From Gammaproteobacteria bacterium (GTDB lineage: Bacteria > Pseudomonadota > Gammaproteobacteria > Granulosicoccales > Granulosicoccaceae), in NCBI GenBank assembly GCA_020444765.1, contig JAGRHW010000223.1, forward strand, positions 1 to 6,096: 6,096 nt of DNA, in the 5' to 3' direction. The translations under genes and the position numbers were made by a program. Numbering within the stretch: the stretch's first letter is position 1; every line of letters starts with the position of its first letter. Under the pieces are notes generated by a model, which was given only the letters and a program-made list of their open reading frames with translations, was not told the origin of the DNA and did no database searches. Positions 1 to 6,060 of this stretch are shown piece by piece.

Positions 1-383
1 CCTATGTACGCGATATGAAGGGCGAGGAGATCAAGCTGATTCTGGAAGACGTCTGCGACAACCTGTTCAATGAAGACCCCTATTACCAGCAAGGCGGCGA
101 TATGGTCCGCGTCGGCGGTCTCGACTATGTCTGCGATCCGAAGGAAACCATCGGTAACCGGATCAGCGAAATGACGCTCGACAACGGCGAAAAGATCGAC
201 CCCGGCAAAAACTACAAGGTTTCAGGCTGGGCCACCGTCGGCGCACAATCGCCGGGTGAGCCGGTCTGGGATGTGGTGGCGAATTACCTCAGAGATCGCA
301 AATCCGCCAAGATCAGTAAACTGAATACGCCGAAACTGAAAAATGTCGATGGCAATCCGGGAATTTCGGATTATTCCGCCTGA
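1..383 (+). CDS. soxB: Thiosulfohydrolase SoxB, C-terminal fragment (5' end outside window)
   Basis: The open frame enters from the left edge (first complete codon at base 3) and ends with TGA at 381-383, giving the last 126 codons. Recognisable SoxB features are the GGDMVRVGG segment followed by a Tyr-x-Cys-Asp-Pro stretch, GxRISEMTL, NYKVSGWATV, the PVWDVVANYLR segment, and the closing LKNVDGNPG motif. SoxB is a periplasmic enzyme of the Sox thiosulfate-oxidation pathway that hydrolyses the terminal sulfonate from the SoxYZ-bound sulfur chain, releasing sulfate. The family is related to 5'-nucleotidases: its di-manganese metallophosphatase domain is N-terminal and therefore outside this window, and what is seen here is the C-terminal 5'-nucleotidase-like domain. 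The fragment is intact to its stop and is followed by a strong terminator, so soxB is probably the last gene of its operon. The family assignment rests on recognised motifs, not on an alignment. Confidence 0.93.
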   Translation, partial: YVRDMKGEEIKLILEDVCDNLFNEDPYYQQGGDMVRVGGLDYVCDPKETIGNRISEMTLDNGEKIDPGKNYKVSGWATVGAQSPGEPVWDVVANYLRDRKSAKISKLNTPKLKNVDGNPGISDYSA

Positions 384-433
384 TAATATTTTTCGCGCAG
401 CTGTTTAAAAGCATAGACAATAAACACCGCAAC

Positions 434-457
434 AAGGCCCCGATTCCGGGGCCTTTT
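434..457 (+). terminator. Rho-independent terminator after soxB
   Basis: A perfect 9-bp GC-rich stem (AAGGCCCCG at 434-442 with CGGGGCCTT at 447-455) closes a four-base loop (ATTC) and runs directly into TTTT. It lies 50 bases after the soxB stop codon. The orientation fits termination of the soxB transcript. On the opposite strand the stem is not followed by a T tract, so it is probably one-directional. Confidence 0.9.
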
Positions 458-465
458 CCGTTTAC

Positions 466-482
466 TTTTTTTTTTTTTTTTT
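466..482 (+). repeat. 17-base T homopolymer
   Basis: An uninterrupted run of 17 T residues begins 10 bases after the terminator hairpin and is separate from the hairpin's own short T tail. It may serve as a back-up U tract. Runs of this length are also prone to replication slippage and sequencing error, so the exact length should be treated with caution. Confidence 0.85.
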
Positions 483-744
483 CACCATCGCTTTGACATC
501 AAACGCTTAGCCTCACCGGCAATCTGAACCGGCTGATCAAGAGCCTCCGCAAAAGCCCCAGCCCGCTTGAGAAAAGGCTTCGGACAAACGTGTCCGGAAT
601 CCCAATCCCTGAAAACACCGCTTGATATCCTGCCGGGAAACCGGCATCTTTAAACGTCACGTCAAATTACCGTCACTCATAAAAATTAATCTCCAGGTGA
701 CCGCAAGAAAATTTGAATAAAAACCAAAAGATTTTAAATCCGAG
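483..744. other. Non-coding stretch between soxB and the first beta-helix lipoprotein
   Basis: I see no gene with a credible start here. The stretch contains two compact hairpins (listed separately) and becomes A/T-rich over the last 80 bases before the lipoprotein gene, which is where its promoter must lie; no clean -35/-10 pair stands out. On the - strand a frame is open from about 650 down to a TGA at 484-482 and reads like an Ala/Lys-rich C-terminus, but it has no supported start, so I do not call it a gene. Confidence 0.5.
579..646. other. Pair of small hairpins, one with a GAAA tetraloop
   Basis: The first hairpin pairs CGGACA (581-586) with TGTCCG (591-596) around the loop AACG. The second pairs TGCCGG (631-636) with CCGGCA (641-646) around GAAA, a GNRA-type loop that is unusually stable in RNA. 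They lie 34 bases apart and about 100-165 bases before the lipoprotein start. They could belong to its 5' leader, to a small RNA, or to a decayed intergenic repeat. Only the base pairing is seen; no function is shown. Confidence 0.4.
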
Positions 745-2319
745 ATGTATAAAAAAATAATCAAAATAATTCTGCCGCTGGTTTTCTTTCTGAGCATTTT
801 GACAATCGGCGGCTGCGGTAACGGACCCGTTTTGCTGAGTCCGGAAAACAGCGACGGCAACACCGAGCCCAATGTGCAGTCCCCCCCTGTCGACCAGGGT
901 GAAGGGCACGTAGAAAATGTCGTTTCCGCTTATCTGAAAGCCTTTAAAGCACCTGGTTGTGACCCGGCTAATCCCGAGGTTCTGTTTATTTCAGATGCGA
1001 CAGGCTGGCAACAGATCAACTCCCTGGATTATCGGATTTTTTGCGTAAAACCAGGACGTTACAACGATCTCGGCACCATCAGGCTGAGCGCCTCAGGCAG
1101 CGAAACAAGCCCGCGCGTCATATTGCTCGACAGCACGCAAAGCACCGAACACCCGGCCGCACTTGCCGAACGTGAGCAGGCGATTCTGGAGTCCCTGAGT
1201 TTTGACAACGCCAGTCACTGGATCGTCAGCCGCCTGTCGATTCTGGACACACCGAGTGACTCGACCGCGGTCGTTTTCAACAGCGGCTCCAGTTTCAACA
1301 CCCTGGATCAGATGCGGATTGAACGTTTTTACTATGGGCTGGATATTCACAACCGGGCCAATGCCAACACCATCCAGCTCAGTCTGGTCGGCAACATCAA
1401 CGTCCGGCGAGGCTCGGACACGGTTTGCATTGGTCTGCTGGGATACCGCAGTCAGCCCGAATCCATAGAGATCGTCAATACCAGAATCATTAATAACGAA
1501 ATCTATAACTGCAACGACGGCATCCAGACGATCATCAATCCGGATATCCGCTATTCAGTGGATTTTTCCGGGCTGATCATCGATGCCAACGATATTTACC
1601 TCACCCCGGCCATGTATACCGATTGTGCCGGTGGCCGCAACCCGACCGGTAACTGCGCCTGTGCGGAGAACGCCATCGATCTCAAGGCCGGTACAGACAA
1701 CACCAATAGCCCGGTAAGGATTACCAACAACCGGCTCTGGGGTATGCGCAAAACCGATGTGCAGTGCGGTGGCTCCGGGAGCTGGGGGGCGGCGCTGGTC
1801 GGGTCGTTTAATACCCGCAATGCGCTGATAGCCGATAATGTGATTTTCGATTCGGCCAGAGGCATCAGCTTTTCCACCGGACCGAGCGATCTGACCGTAT
1901 CCGGCAACCTGATACACGGGATCAACAGCACCCGGGATAATGAAGGACTGGCCCTGTCCACGACGGCCGATACGCGCAGACTCAGTTTCCTCCGTAATAC
2001 CATTGTCGACGCCGGCAGTTGGCTGGTACTCCAGGCGTCGGATTCACAGGTCGAATGCAATGTGCTGATCGATTCGGGAGCGGCCCGAGGGGTTGTCCGA
2101 TCCGGTACGGTCGTCGACCGAAACAGCTATTTCAATACTCCGGAGTGGTCGTCCTCTTCGAATGAAAATGTGGTCTACGGACTCGCCAGCGACTCGGCCA
2201 GCGAAGAGTTGTGTTTTACGGTAAAGCGGATTTCCAACCCGGAAAACGTCTGTCTGGCTTACGGGCAAAGCACCGATGCAAGCCCTTACCATAGCTGCTC
2301 CGGCCCGGATCAGACCTGA
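745..2319 (+). CDS. Lipoprotein with right-handed parallel beta-helix domain
   Basis: The 524-residue product starts with a lipoprotein signal: lysines at 3, 4 and 7, a hydrophobic core at about 8-21, and the lipobox I-G-G-C with the acylated Cys at 24. Gly rather than Asp follows the Cys, which favours outer-membrane sorting. Residues about 25-60 form a Pro/Gly/Asn/Asp-rich linker. From about 95 onward there is an IFCVKPGRYN segment typical of the entry to pectate-lyase-like helices, then many short strand-turn units with Asn at turns (IINNEIYNC, ITNNRLWG, IADNVIFDSARGI, VSGNLIHGI, LRNTIVDAG), the hallmark of parallel beta-helix rungs. A Cys cluster (C294, C304, C306) precedes an ENAIDLKAG motif at 308-316. 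Such helices occur in polysaccharide lyases, epimerases and surface adhesins; the substrate cannot be told. The start is fixed by the signal peptide, although the ribosome site is weak (only GAG just before ATG). The next gene is convergent, so this one appears monocistronic. Confidence 0.85.
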   Translation: MYKKIIKIILPLVFFLSILTIGGCGNGPVLLSPENSDGNTEPNVQSPPVDQGEGHVENVVSAYLKAFKAPGCDPANPEVLFISDATGWQQINSLDYRIFCVKPGRYNDLGTIRLSASGSETSPRVILLDSTQSTEHPAALAEREQAILESLSFDNASHWIVSRLSILDTPSDSTAVVFNSGSSFNTLDQMRIERFYYGLDIHNRANANTIQLSLVGNINVRRGSDTVCIGLLGYRSQPESIEIVNTRIINNEIYNCNDGIQTIINPDIRYSVDFSGLIIDANDIYLTPAMYTDCAGGRNPTGNCACAENAIDLKAGTDNTNSPVRITNNRLWGMRKTDVQCGGSGSWGAALVGSFNTRNALIADNVIFDSARGISFSTGPSDLTVSGNLIHGINSTRDNEGLALSTTADTRRLSFLRNTIVDAGSWLVLQASDSQVECNVLIDSGAARGVVRSGTVVDRNSYFNTPEWSSSSNENVVYGLASDSASEELCFTVKRISNPENVCLAYGQSTDASPYHSCSGPDQT

Positions 2320-2361
2320 ACGCCATACCTTACGCCGTAGTACGATATACCTGCTATGTTT
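2320..2361. other. Short convergent intergenic gap, no clear terminator
   Basis: Only 42 bases separate the stop codons of the + strand lipoprotein and the - strand membrane protein. There is one short T run (2359-2363, overlapping the TAA on the other strand) but no stem longer than about 3 bp, so no intrinsic terminator is supported for either gene. Confidence 0.5.
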
Positions 2362-3900
2362 TTACAAACCTTCCGCGGTCAGCAATAAACGGGAAATCAT
2401 TCGTTCGACCGGCACGTAATCGTCGGTAAAAACCGGCAAATCGTCCAACTGCGTACCGGTTGCCACGAGGGGCTCGTTGATACGGAACCACTGTCGCTCG
2501 AACCCCCGGCTCGCCAACAGCGATTGCCTGGGATTGGCCTTGTCACTCGCGGCGATCACATACGTCATGCGCTGTTGGGATTGCGGGATGTCATCCAGCC
2601 AGACATCCACATGAGCGAATTCGGTGGCCAGGGTTTTCATCATGCTTTTAACCATTTTCGGGTCGGGAAACACGTCGATCACATTGGTCAGATACAAGCC
2701 ATCGACCTCCAGACGCGATTTCACCAGCTGCGCATATTCGCGAGTCACCAGATGATAAGGGATAGCGACATCATGGAAGGCGTCAGTCACCACCACATCG
2801 AAACGCTCATCGGACAACTGATTGAATACCGTACGGGCATCGCGGTGAAAGATCCGCATGTCGGCGGTTGATACCGACATTTTCTGCTCGACGAGTTCGG
2901 TAACCGCGCTGTCCAGTTCCGCCACGGTGACCGTGCTGTCCGGATGTTCGGCCTTGATCGACCGTGGCTGCGTGTAGGAACCGCCGCCGGCGAAAAAATA
3001 ATCGAGTTTGCCAACCTGTTCCACGGCAAAATGATTCAGCACCAGCTCATCCATCAGATGCACATAAGGAGAGATCAGCATACCCGGCTCGGACTCGTGG
3101 TTGATGCCGTGCATCAGGTGGTCGAGGATCAGCGCGCTGGCCTTGCCGAACGGCGCGCTGTCGGACGCATCGACCACGCGCAAGCAGAAGTAATTGCTCT
3201 CGCGCTCGCAGGGGTTGGCGAAACCGTTTCGCTGAACGATCAGCAGGCTGAGAAACACCGCCAGCGACAGAATCAGCACCGGCGCGGTTTTACGAACGCC
3301 GCGAAAAAACGGTATCGCCAGCGCAAACAACAGCAGCGCCGAAGCGACGATGACATTACGCGAACCGAAATACTGGATCAGCAGATAGCCGGTCAGAAAC
3401 GTCCCGACAATACTGCCAAGCGCCGCCAGCGCATGCATACGTCCGACCACATGACCGGCCCGGCTGTCGAGCGCCAGCGCCAGCGTGGTCAGCAGTGGCG
3501 TTGGAATGCCGAGCAACACCGACGGCACGAAAAACATGCTCAGCACATACAGAAAACTCGCGCTGATCAGATCCAGTCCGCTGCTCTGGATCAGCGGCGC
3601 GACAAACGTCAGCGCCAGCAGACTGAGCAGACTGAACAAGCCCGCCAGCGCCAGGGTTATCCCGACCTCCCGTTCACCGGCGCCACGATCGGCCCAGACA
3701 CCGCCCAGCCAGTTTCCGAGTGAAAGCCCGGCCAGGATTACACCGATAATCGACGTCCAGCTGTAAACCGACACCCCGACATAAGGGGCGATCAGGCGCC
3801 CGGCGGTGATCTCCAGCACCAGCAGGACCGCCGAACTCAAAAAAATGGTGACCGCGTACCAGGCAAGTTTGTAGCGTTGAACACCAGGCAAATCACTCAT
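2362..3900 (-). CDS. Fused MFS-like membrane / spermidine-synthase-like protein
   Basis: The 512-residue product has two halves. Residues about 10-225 hold roughly seven or eight membrane segments, including the family signature GRLIAPYVG-SVYSWTSIIGV-LSLGNWLGG-ADR near 34-72. Residues about 230-490 form a Rossmann methyltransferase fold of the polyamine aminopropyltransferase type: a glycine-rich nucleotide loop AGGGSYTQPR near 303, the acidic strand end VAELD near 325, DARTVF near 354, and DVVVTDAFHD near 369. This architecture is annotated in many proteobacteria as fused MFS/spermidine synthase; its substrate is not established. Against true SpeE, the usual GGGDGG loop lacks its Asp (GGGSYT), which argues against ordinary putrescine aminopropylation. 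The ATG at 3900 is preceded by a modest GGAA about 6 bases upstream. A TAGACA element at 3945-3950 on the - strand could be a -35 box, but its -10 partner is poor. No partner gene is adjacent on the same strand. Confidence 0.88.
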   Translation of the reverse strand: MSDLPGVQRYKLAWYAVTIFLSSAVLLVLEITAGRLIAPYVGVSVYSWTSIIGVILAGLSLGNWLGGVWADRGAGEREVGITLALAGLFSLLSLLALTFVAPLIQSSGLDLISASFLYVLSMFFVPSVLLGIPTPLLTTLALALDSRAGHVVGRMHALAALGSIVGTFLTGYLLIQYFGSRNVIVASALLLFALAIPFFRGVRKTAPVLILSLAVFLSLLIVQRNGFANPCERESNYFCLRVVDASDSAPFGKASALILDHLMHGINHESEPGMLISPYVHLMDELVLNHFAVEQVGKLDYFFAGGGSYTQPRSIKAEHPDSTVTVAELDSAVTELVEQKMSVSTADMRIFHRDARTVFNQLSDERFDVVVTDAFHDVAIPYHLVTREYAQLVKSRLEVDGLYLTNVIDVFPDPKMVKSMMKTLATEFAHVDVWLDDIPQSQQRMTYVIAASDKANPRQSLLASRGFERQWFRINEPLVATGTQLDDLPVFTDDYVPVERMISRLLLTAEGL

Positions 3901-4020
3901 GAACTATTCCGTTACCGAATCTAAAACGACAAGGAAGCCGTAAACTGTCTAGTTTTACCACAACTCGCCCGTGCGCGTGGAATTTTGCATGGATGCCGGC
4001 CAAGCGCTCCATCGTGACGG

Positions 4021-4140
4021 ACAATCCGCCGTCCATATAAATTAGCGTCATCCCCGATAGACAAGCCGCCGCGCGTGTAAATCAGCGTTATTCCCGACTG
4101 ATGAACCGCCGTGTGTATAAATCAACGTCATTCCCGAGTG
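4021..4140. repeat. Three 40-bp degenerate tandem repeats
   Basis: Three units of exactly 40 bases lie head to tail: 4021-4060, 4061-4100 and 4101-4140. Each shares CCGCC near its start, a TAAAT core (after ATA or GTG), then (A/G)CGT(C/T)AT(T/C)CCCGA near its end. Units 2 and 3 agree at 31 of 40 positions by eye. The array is in the intergenic region between the divergently placed 5' end of the membrane protein gene and the 3' end of the second lipoprotein gene. No protein is encoded. It resembles a small decayed minisatellite seeded by a dispersed intergenic element. Confidence 0.8.
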
Positions 4141-4154
4141 CCTTTGTCGGGAAT
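4130..4154. repeat. ATTCCCGA/TCGGGAAT intergenic palindrome
   Basis: ATTCCCGA at 4130-4137 pairs perfectly with TCGGGAAT at 4147-4154 around a nine-base loop. The left arm is the end of the third 40-bp repeat. The next bases read CCAGAG, giving the ATTCCC...GGGAATCC pattern of dispersed palindromic repeats found in many proteobacterial genomes (similar in core to the Neisseria dRS3 element). It lies 35 bases past the stop codon of the second lipoprotein and could form a 3' hairpin in its mRNA, but there is no T tract after it on that strand. Confidence 0.65.
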
Positions 4155-4188
4155 CCAGAGTCCTTCAATCTTTACACCCGCCAATACA

Positions 4189-5562
4189 TCACCGCTCGCC
4201 CGACACATACCGCACACCCCCAAACCCACCAAAGCGATTATCCGCGTGCGTAACATTCCGCACCGGATCAGAAACCAAAAGCCTGACCCTGGAACCGATT
4301 TCTATATCCGCCCCCTCATCCGATCTCTCGAAGACATTCCCGGTAATTGTATTATCATCGTCCTGCACCCTCACTCCCGTCTCCACATCTTCAAACCGGT
4401 TCGCGACGACCTGGTTATGCCGCGCGACATCCCGGTAATAACGCTTGCCGAAAGACTCATGAATCAACGAATCACCACACTCAAACGCGGATAAATCACG
4501 ATCGGCACGTTCAGCAATCCACACACCAACCCGCTCACCGATAAAACGATTATTCTCGATAAGGTTGTGATCAGCCCCCTCCGTCCGCGGAATTTGCATC
4601 GGATCACCGGCATGCTCCCAACAGTTTTTATACAGGTAAATTCCCCCATCGGCATTTTGTTTGAATGTATTGCCGATAATCCAGTTATGCCCTGAGGAAT
4701 CCACCGCTATCGCCTCCCGTTGAGACAAAGCCGAAAACCGTGCGGAACGTGTCCGGGTTTTCCGGTCATAAGACGATTGCCCGTTCCCTTCGAACACCGT
4801 ATCGCGGATCTCGGCATGACGCGACCCTGTCTCAAGATACAAGCCCGAGTTACCGGAACCCGCAACCAGCGAATCGCTCATTTTAAAATGCGTGACAAAA
4901 GGGTTGACGAAAACGCCATGCTTGTGGGAATCAATCAGCCTGCTGTTGATAACACGCACATCGGTAGGAGCAATCCTGCGCAACTGATCACCGTCCAGCG
5001 CCCCCTCACGCAATCCTGCGCGGGTCTGCGGAGAAAGCCCCAAAGACACCACAATGGCATTAACGTAATTAACGACCTGACAATTACGGATACTGATGTT
5101 TTTCAGAGGTTCCGCACTTGCACGGATATTTATATTTCTGAATGGTTCCGCACTTGCATCAGACTTGGCTATGACAAACGCCGTTGAATGAGGCCCCCTG
5201 CCCTCAGCATATGCTTCACCGACTTGATTTCTAACGCGGCTATTCAACCCGTTCAGGACAGCTCCATTACAATCAAAATCCACATCCGAATGCAAAAACC
5301 GGATCGTTATCCGCTCAAAATAACAACGACCCGGCAAATGGACACTCTTATCCACAATTATCGTCTGCCCCGCCTTCCAGTCTGGACAAAGCGGATTGAC
5401 TTCCTCCGGAAAGTCTATGCTTGAGGCAAAATCCTTCCCTCCACCCCAAGCCCCGGTAAAGTCGGATAAAACGGAATCCCGGATACCGGACTTGCAACTC
5501 AACAATAAAGTCGCCAAGAGAAAAACCAAACCGAATTTATTTTTCAAGATAACCTTAACCAC
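4189..5562 (-). CDS. Second lipoprotein with right-handed parallel beta-helix (NosD/pectate-lyase-like)
   Basis: The frame contains no ATG before the signal peptide, so the start is GTG or TTG. I chose GTG at 5562 (457 residues); TTG at 5547 (452 residues, AAGG five bases upstream) is nearly as good. An upstream GTG at 5643 would put 27 extra residues before the signal, lies inside a hairpin and precedes the likely promoter, so I reject it. With GTG at 5562, the signal is K-rich then FGLVFLLATLLLS, with lipobox Cys at 23. Next comes a helix-capping part with VDFDCNGAVLNG near 90-101, then repeated short strands with Asn/Gly turns (NISIRNCQVV, VINSRLIDS, IRDTVFEGNG, IIGNTFKQNADGGIYLY, NLIENNRFIGERVGV, NQVVANRFEDVETGV, NTITGNVFERSDEGADI), which are beta-helix rungs. 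A 12-residue unit, ASAEPxxNIxIR, is tandemly duplicated at 136-159. An envelope carbohydrate-binding or carbohydrate-modifying role is plausible by fold, but no catalytic residues are identified. The gene is on the same strand as the CRISPR transcript upstream. Confidence 0.8.
   Translation of the reverse strand: MVKVILKNKFGLVFLLATLLLSCKSGIRDSVLSDFTGAWGGGKDFASSIDFPEEVNPLCPDWKAGQTIIVDKSVHLPGRCYFERITIRFLHSDVDFDCNGAVLNGLNSRVRNQVGEAYAEGRGPHSTAFVIAKSDASAEPFRNINIRASAEPLKNISIRNCQVVNYVNAIVVSLGLSPQTRAGLREGALDGDQLRRIAPTDVRVINSRLIDSHKHGVFVNPFVTHFKMSDSLVAGSGNSGLYLETGSRHAEIRDTVFEGNGQSSYDRKTRTRSARFSALSQREAIAVDSSGHNWIIGNTFKQNADGGIYLYKNCWEHAGDPMQIPRTEGADHNLIENNRFIGERVGVWIAERADRDLSAFECGDSLIHESFGKRYYRDVARHNQVVANRFEDVETGVRVQDDDNTITGNVFERSDEGADIEIGSRVRLLVSDPVRNVTHADNRFGGFGGVRYVSGER
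5086..5157 (-). repeat. In-frame 36-bp tandem duplication inside the second beta-helix gene
   Basis: The two 36-base units 5086-5121 and 5122-5157 match at 29 of 36 positions by eye. The shared 15-base core is GGTTCCGCACTTGCA on the + strand, at 5108-5122 and 5144-5158. They encode ASAEPLKNISIR and ASAEPFRNINIR. A usual beta-helix rung is about 22-25 residues, so a 12-residue addition is about half a rung and probably extends a turn or starts a short additional strand. Confidence 0.85.
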
Positions 5563-5598
5563 AAAGAATATACCTGCCGACTCTTGTCCATACACTGA

Positions 5599-5625
5599 AT
5601 AATAGCAATAAAGCTCGTCTGTAAA
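5599..5625 (-). promoter_or_regulatory. Possible sigma70-type promoter for the second lipoprotein gene
   Basis: Reading the - strand, TTTACA (5625-5620) could be a -35 box and TATTAT (5604-5599) a -10 box, with a short 15-base spacer. Transcription would begin near 5592, some 30 bases before the GTG at 5562, which agrees with the signal-peptide-based start choice. The short spacer lowers confidence. Confidence 0.35.
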
Positions 5626-5635
5626 GACTGAATAA

Positions 5636-5655
5636 ATCAACACACAGGTGTTGAT
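5636..5655. other. 8-bp inverted repeat between CRISPR trailer and lipoprotein gene
   Basis: ATCAACAC (5636-5643) pairs perfectly with GTGTTGAT (5648-5655) around ACAG. On the - strand the hairpin is followed by TTTATT, so it could be a weak terminator for the CRISPR transcript; being A/T-rich, it could equally be an operator upstream of the promoter at 5599-5625. Sequence alone does not decide. Confidence 0.45.
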
Positions 5656-5673
5656 ATTACCAATTTCTGACTG

Positions 5674-6060
5674 GGGCTAAGCTGCCTGTACGGCAGTGAA
5701 CTCCCCCTCGCGGATGCCGAATTCCATTTTGCTTTTCGAAGCTGCCTGTACGGCAGTGAACGAAATCGCGTACTCGAACTCCAGCGGCGTCATTTTCTAA
5801 GCTGCCTGTACGGCAGTGAACCGTCATGCATAAGTGATGCAAGTCCGGTGATTTTTCTAAGCTGCCTGTACGGCAGTGAACCTTCATTTGGATTTGCCTT
5901 TCTGGCTGTCACTTTTCTAAGCTGCCTGTACGGCAGTGAACTGTCGGATGAAATCACGGAGCCTGATGAAGACTTTCTAAGCTGCCTGTACGGCAGTGAA
6001 CTCTGCGTTGATTGGGTTTGGTGTTGGCATTGGTTTCTAAGCTGCCTGTACGGCATGAAC
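5674..6060 (-). CRISPR. Type I-F CRISPR array, at least seven repeats
   Basis: Repeats of 28 bases recur every 60 bases (starts at 5674, 5734, 5794, 5854, 5914, 5974, 6034), separated by six unrelated 32-base spacers (5702-5733, 5762-5793, 5822-5853, 5882-5913, 5942-5973, 6002-6033). On the - strand the repeat begins GTTCA, has the stem-loop CTGCC-GTACA-GGCAG, and ends CTTAGAAA, which is the well-known subtype I-F repeat cut by Cas6f (Csy4) after the last G of the stem, leaving an 8-base 5' handle. The four repeats from 5794 to 6001 are identical. The repeat at 5674 has CCC in place of the final AAA, and that at 5734 has one change in the handle; this decay marks 5674 as the trailer end, so the leader lies to the right. 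The repeat at 6034-6060 is 27 bases, one base short. The last three bases of the window (TTT, 6094-6096) fall exactly where an eighth repeat would start, so the array probably continues. No cas gene is in view. Confidence 0.96.

Noticed and set aside
482..650. Possible gene remnant on the - strand ending at TGA 484-482
   Set aside because: The frame is open for about 56 codons and looks slightly protein-like near its end, but there is no start codon in a good context, a stop lies just upstream, and no family is recognised.
713..739. TTGAAT / TTAAAT as a promoter for the first lipoprotein
   Set aside because: The -10 box would lie within six bases of the ATG, giving a leaderless transcript, and the spacer is only 15 bases.
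1555..2060. Antisense open frames of 120 and 154 codons within the first lipoprotein gene
   Set aside because: They lie opposite a gene with a clear signal peptide and beta-helix pattern, overlap each other, and show no family features.
2944..3723. Long + strand open frame of 259 codons
   Set aside because: It is antisense to the membrane/spermidine-synthase-like gene, is extremely rich in Gln and Arg, and has no recognisable domain; it is a shadow of the real frame.
4111..5602. Several + strand open frames opposite the second lipoprotein, including one of 155 codons
   Set aside because: All are antisense to a well-supported coding frame, and one begins in the tandem repeat; none shows a motif or a ribosome site of note.
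5827..5841. Small inverted repeat TGCAT/ATGCA inside a CRISPR spacer
   Set aside because: Five paired bases in a 32-base spacer is expected by chance and reflects the captured target, not a host feature.
5657..6056. Two - strand open frames with the repeated residues CRTGSL and LPYRQLRK
   Set aside because: They are translations of the CRISPR repeat; the apparent protein repeat has the 60-base period of the array.
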